Shown: in pieces, positions 6,583 through 8,297 of the stretch
Layout of the letters: each line of letters starts with the position of its first letter
Numbering within the stretch: position 1 is the stretch's first letter
DNA from: Candidatus Eiseniibacteriota bacterium
Lineage (GTDB): Bacteria > Eisenbacteria > RBG-16-71-46 > JABDJR01
Reading direction: 5' to 3'
DNA length: 8,297 bases
NCBI GenBank assembly: GCA_013003415.1
Contig: JABDJR010000433.1
Span: 1 to 8,297 of the forward strand
The notes under the pieces: model-generated
Databases searched by the model: none
What the model was told of the DNA's origin: nothing
Seen by the model: only the letters and a program-made list of their open reading frames with translations
Program-made: the position numbers and the translations under genes

Positions 6583-7032
6583 CTAAGCACGGCCTCGCTT
6601 GGTGGCTAGAGCAAACTTTCCCGAGCCCATGAGAAACAGAGCAAGGTAGACCAGCATGAGTTCCATGGCGTGGGAGGCGGCGTTCCATCCCGAACCAGGA
6701 TTGTCCTCGGGTAAGCTCAAGTGCATGACCATCGCCACGAGCATGGTGAATGTGAGCATGAGCGCAGCCGGCCGAAAGAATAGGCCTAGGATGAGAAGAA
6801 CCGACCCGACCGACTCGGCGAAGGCCGCCAAAAAGCCCCAGAATTTCGGAGCAAAGTTAAGGCCGAGGTTTGACATGGACCCACCCACGTTTTCCCATAG
6901 CTCAGGTCCGCCCGTGATTTTTCCCCACCCATGAAGAATGAGCATGGAGAGACCTATTCCAACCCGTAGAATGAGCAGCCCTAGGTCGCGGTTAAGAGGC
7001 GCACCTGAAAGTAAGCCCTTTAAAAGTCTCAT
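6583..7032 (-). CDS. DoxX-family four-helix membrane protein
   Basis: A 149-residue inner-membrane protein of the DoxX family. Predicted helices lie at about residues 17-37 (LGLLILRVGIGLSMLILHGW), 62-85 (PKFWGFLAAFAESVGSVLLI), 88-105 (PAALMLTFTMLVAMVMH) and 120-137 (SHAMELMLVYLALFLMGS). The RVGIG ... HGWGKI and GFLAAFAESVG stretches are characteristic. Members include the quinone-reducing membrane subunit of archaeal thiosulfate:quinone oxidoreductase and many bacterial proteins of unclear role. It is first in an operon with the GMC flavoprotein and the small Tat subunit. A membrane electron-acceptor role for that enzyme is plausible but inferred. A good Shine-Dalgarno (AGAAGGAA) lies about 9 bases before the ATG at 7032-7030. 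The TAG stop at 6585-6583 is 12 bases before the next start. Confidence 0.9.
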   Translation of the reverse strand: MRLLKGLLSGAPLNRDLGLLILRVGIGLSMLILHGWGKITGGPELWENVGGSMSNLGLNFAPKFWGFLAAFAESVGSVLLILGLFFRPAALMLTFTMLVAMVMHLSLPEDNPGSGWNAASHAMELMLVYLALFLMGSGKFALATKRGRA

Positions 7033-7217
7033 CGTTTCACATTCCTTCTGGTTGAGATGGTGGCCCTTCTGATCTCCTAGTGAGGCGAACTAACCCTCTG
7101 TGGGGCGCGATCTTATCACAGGTTTTCCATCCGCCGGCAAGGGCCCCTGTGGTCTATTCAGAACCCCGGTAACCACCTAAAATGGGCGGCCCGGAAACTG
7201 GCCACAAGGAGTCCCCC
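7033..7217. promoter_or_regulatory. Divergent intergenic region between the DoxX operon and the tricorn gene
   Basis: These 185 bases must hold promoters for two divergent units. For the plus-strand gene, TAAAAT at 7178-7183 matches five of six bases of a -10 box, with only a poor -35 (TATTCA, 7155-7160). For the minus strand, TGATAAGAT, an extended -10-like sequence read from about 7117 down to 7109, is the best candidate. A GGGCCC palindrome lies at 7141-7146. None of these boxes is strong enough to place a start site with confidence. Confidence 0.35.
7206..7211 (+). promoter_or_regulatory. Ribosome binding site of the tricorn-homologue gene
   Basis: AAGGAG lies six bases before the ATG at 7218-7220. 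It fixes this start, since the following codons directly encode a typical signal peptide. Confidence 0.75.
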
Positions 7218-8297
7218 ATGTTTTATCGCTTTTGGAAGACGGCCCTAGCTTTTCTTGCTTTGGGTGTATTGCTTTCGAATCCCGCATTCGCAATTGATAC
7301 CGAAGACACGCGCATGCTCCACAACCCTGCGGTCAGCGAAAACCACATCGCTTTTTCATACTCAGGAGATTTGTGGGTTGCGGATCGGGATGGGGGCAAC
7401 CCCCGTCGCCTCACCTCACACATTGGAGATGAGGTACTCGCTCGTTTTTCTCCCGACGGAAAAACGATTGCCTTCACGGCAGAGTACGACGGCAATCTCG
7501 ATATCTTTACCGTCGCGGTCACGGGGGGGGTGCCGAAAAGACTCACTTGGCACCCAGGTCCCGATTTGGTTCGTGATTTTGCTCCTGATGGAAAGTCCGT
7601 CCTTTTCGTATCCGCGCGTAACACGCACACCAATCGGTTTTTGCAGTTGTACTCCGTTTCTCTTGAAGGCGGGATGCCGACACAACTACCTGTACCATCC
7701 GCCTGGAAAGCTTCCTATTCGCCGGATGGTTCCAAGATCGCCTACACTCCGCTTCAGGAGCCTTTCGCCCAATGGAAGCACTATCGCGGGGGGCGAATCT
7801 CTAGAGTGTGGGTTTACGACGTGAAGACCCAAGACGTGGTTGAAGTCCCGAAACCCGAGGGTGGCTGTAACGACACCGATCCCATGTGGGTGGGGGATAG
7901 GGTCTATTTCACCTCGGACCGAGCCGGCGAGTTCAACTTATTTTCTTTTGATCCGAGCACGAATCAGGTTACCCAACAAACCTTCGACGCCGATTTCCCC
8001 ATGCGCGGGGCGTCGACAGATGGGAAAACCATTGTCTACGAGAAGGCCGGGTACCTTCACATCTTTAACGCACTAAACCCGGCGGCGAAGCGACTGCAGA
8101 TTGGAATCTCCGCAGATCTTGTGGAGACGCGTCCACGCTACATGAGTGGCGATCAGTACATCCAGGCGGCAAGTCTTTCGCCCTCCGGTTCCCGAGCGGT
8201 TTTTGAGTTTCGCGGCGAGATTGTTTCCGTTCCCAAGAAGAAGGGAGATGTCCGGGTTCTCACGCACACGCCGGGTGTTCATGAGCGGTCTCCGGAG
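7218..8297 (+). CDS. Secreted tricorn-protease homologue (S41 family), N-terminal propeller part
   Basis: The first 360 codons of a gene that runs off the right edge, in an open frame without a stop. Residues 1-25 are a Sec signal peptide (MFYRFWKTALAFLALG ... NPAFA|IDTED), so the product is periplasmic or extracytoplasmic. The rest is a WD40/TolB-like beta-propeller with blades marked by FSPDGKTIAF (77-86), FAPDGKSVLF (121-130), YSPDGSKIAY (167-176), VYFTSDRAGEFNLF (229-242) and LSPSGSRAVFEFRGE (320-334). The segment QWKHYRGGRISRVWVYD (185-201) is characteristic of tricorn homologues, in which a six-bladed then a seven-bladed propeller precede PDZ and serine-protease S41 domains. The second propeller seems to begin near residue 310. 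The catalytic part lies beyond the window. In archaea tricorn degrades proteasome-derived peptides; in bacteria with signal peptides a role in peptide breakdown in the cell envelope is likely (inference). Confidence 0.92.
   Translation, partial: MFYRFWKTALAFLALGVLLSNPAFAIDTEDTRMLHNPAVSENHIAFSYSGDLWVADRDGGNPRRLTSHIGDEVLARFSPDGKTIAFTAEYDGNLDIFTVAVTGGVPKRLTWHPGPDLVRDFAPDGKSVLFVSARNTHTNRFLQLYSVSLEGGMPTQLPVPSAWKASYSPDGSKIAYTPLQEPFAQWKHYRGGRISRVWVYDVKTQDVVEVPKPEGGCNDTDPMWVGDRVYFTSDRAGEFNLFSFDPSTNQVTQQTFDADFPMRGASTDGKTIVYEKAGYLHIFNALNPAAKRLQIGISADLVETRPRYMSGDQYIQAASLSPSGSRAVFEFRGEIVSVPKKKGDVRVLTHTPGVHERSPE

Noticed and set aside
7255..7824. A 189-codon plus-strand open frame within the tricorn homologue.
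   Set aside because: It is in a different frame from the signal-peptide and propeller reading frame that starts at 7218 with a good ribosome binding site, so it is a shadow.

Overview
The window looks like a chromosomal stretch of a moderately GC-rich, Gram-negative environmental bacterium. No rRNA, tRNA, phage, IS or CRISPR signal was seen. The best lineage hint is the large secreted protein, which ends in a FlgD-Ig / type IX-like C-terminal domain (APNP ... YDLRGRLV ... SGIYFIRL). That tail is typical of the FCB superphylum and neighbouring candidate phyla such as Eisenbacteria, Latescibacteria or Krumholzibacteria. A tricorn-type protease with a signal peptide fits the same kind of organism. 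The exact phylum cannot be fixed from this window.

Layout: (1) 1-546, plus strand: the C-terminal part of an NCS2/SLC23-type nucleobase or ascorbate permease, cut by the left edge. (2) 547-717: a convergent intergenic region with two look-alike hairpins, one behind each converging gene. (3) 718-4605, minus strand: a 1295-residue secreted repeat protein. It has a signal peptide, about five copies of a 194-195-residue unit made of short beta-solenoid-like rungs, and a C-terminal sorting-type domain. A TATAAT-containing promoter lies just upstream of it. (4) 7032 down to 4768, minus strand: a compact three-gene operon in the order DoxX-family membrane protein, GMC-family flavoprotein dehydrogenase, and small Tat-signal partner subunit, with junctions of 12 and 3 nt. 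(5) 7033-7217: a divergent intergenic region. (6) 7218 to the right edge, plus strand: the N-terminal 360 residues of a secreted tricorn-protease homologue, covering its propeller region.

The three-gene operon is the most interesting functional unit. The large/small subunit pairing resembles known gluconate-, sorbitol- and FAD-glucose-dehydrogenase complexes, in which the small subunit carries the Tat signal and co-exports the flavoprotein. Here a four-helix DoxX protein is encoded where those systems usually have a cytochrome c subunit, which suggests (inference) a direct route from FAD to the quinone pool. The flavoprotein also has Asn where the GMC family normally has its catalytic His, and a Cys cluster close to, but not identical with, the 3Fe-4S motif of FAD-glucose dehydrogenase. 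The substrate is unknown. The other genes (permease, surface repeat protein, tricorn protease) show no evident functional tie to this operon beyond proximity.
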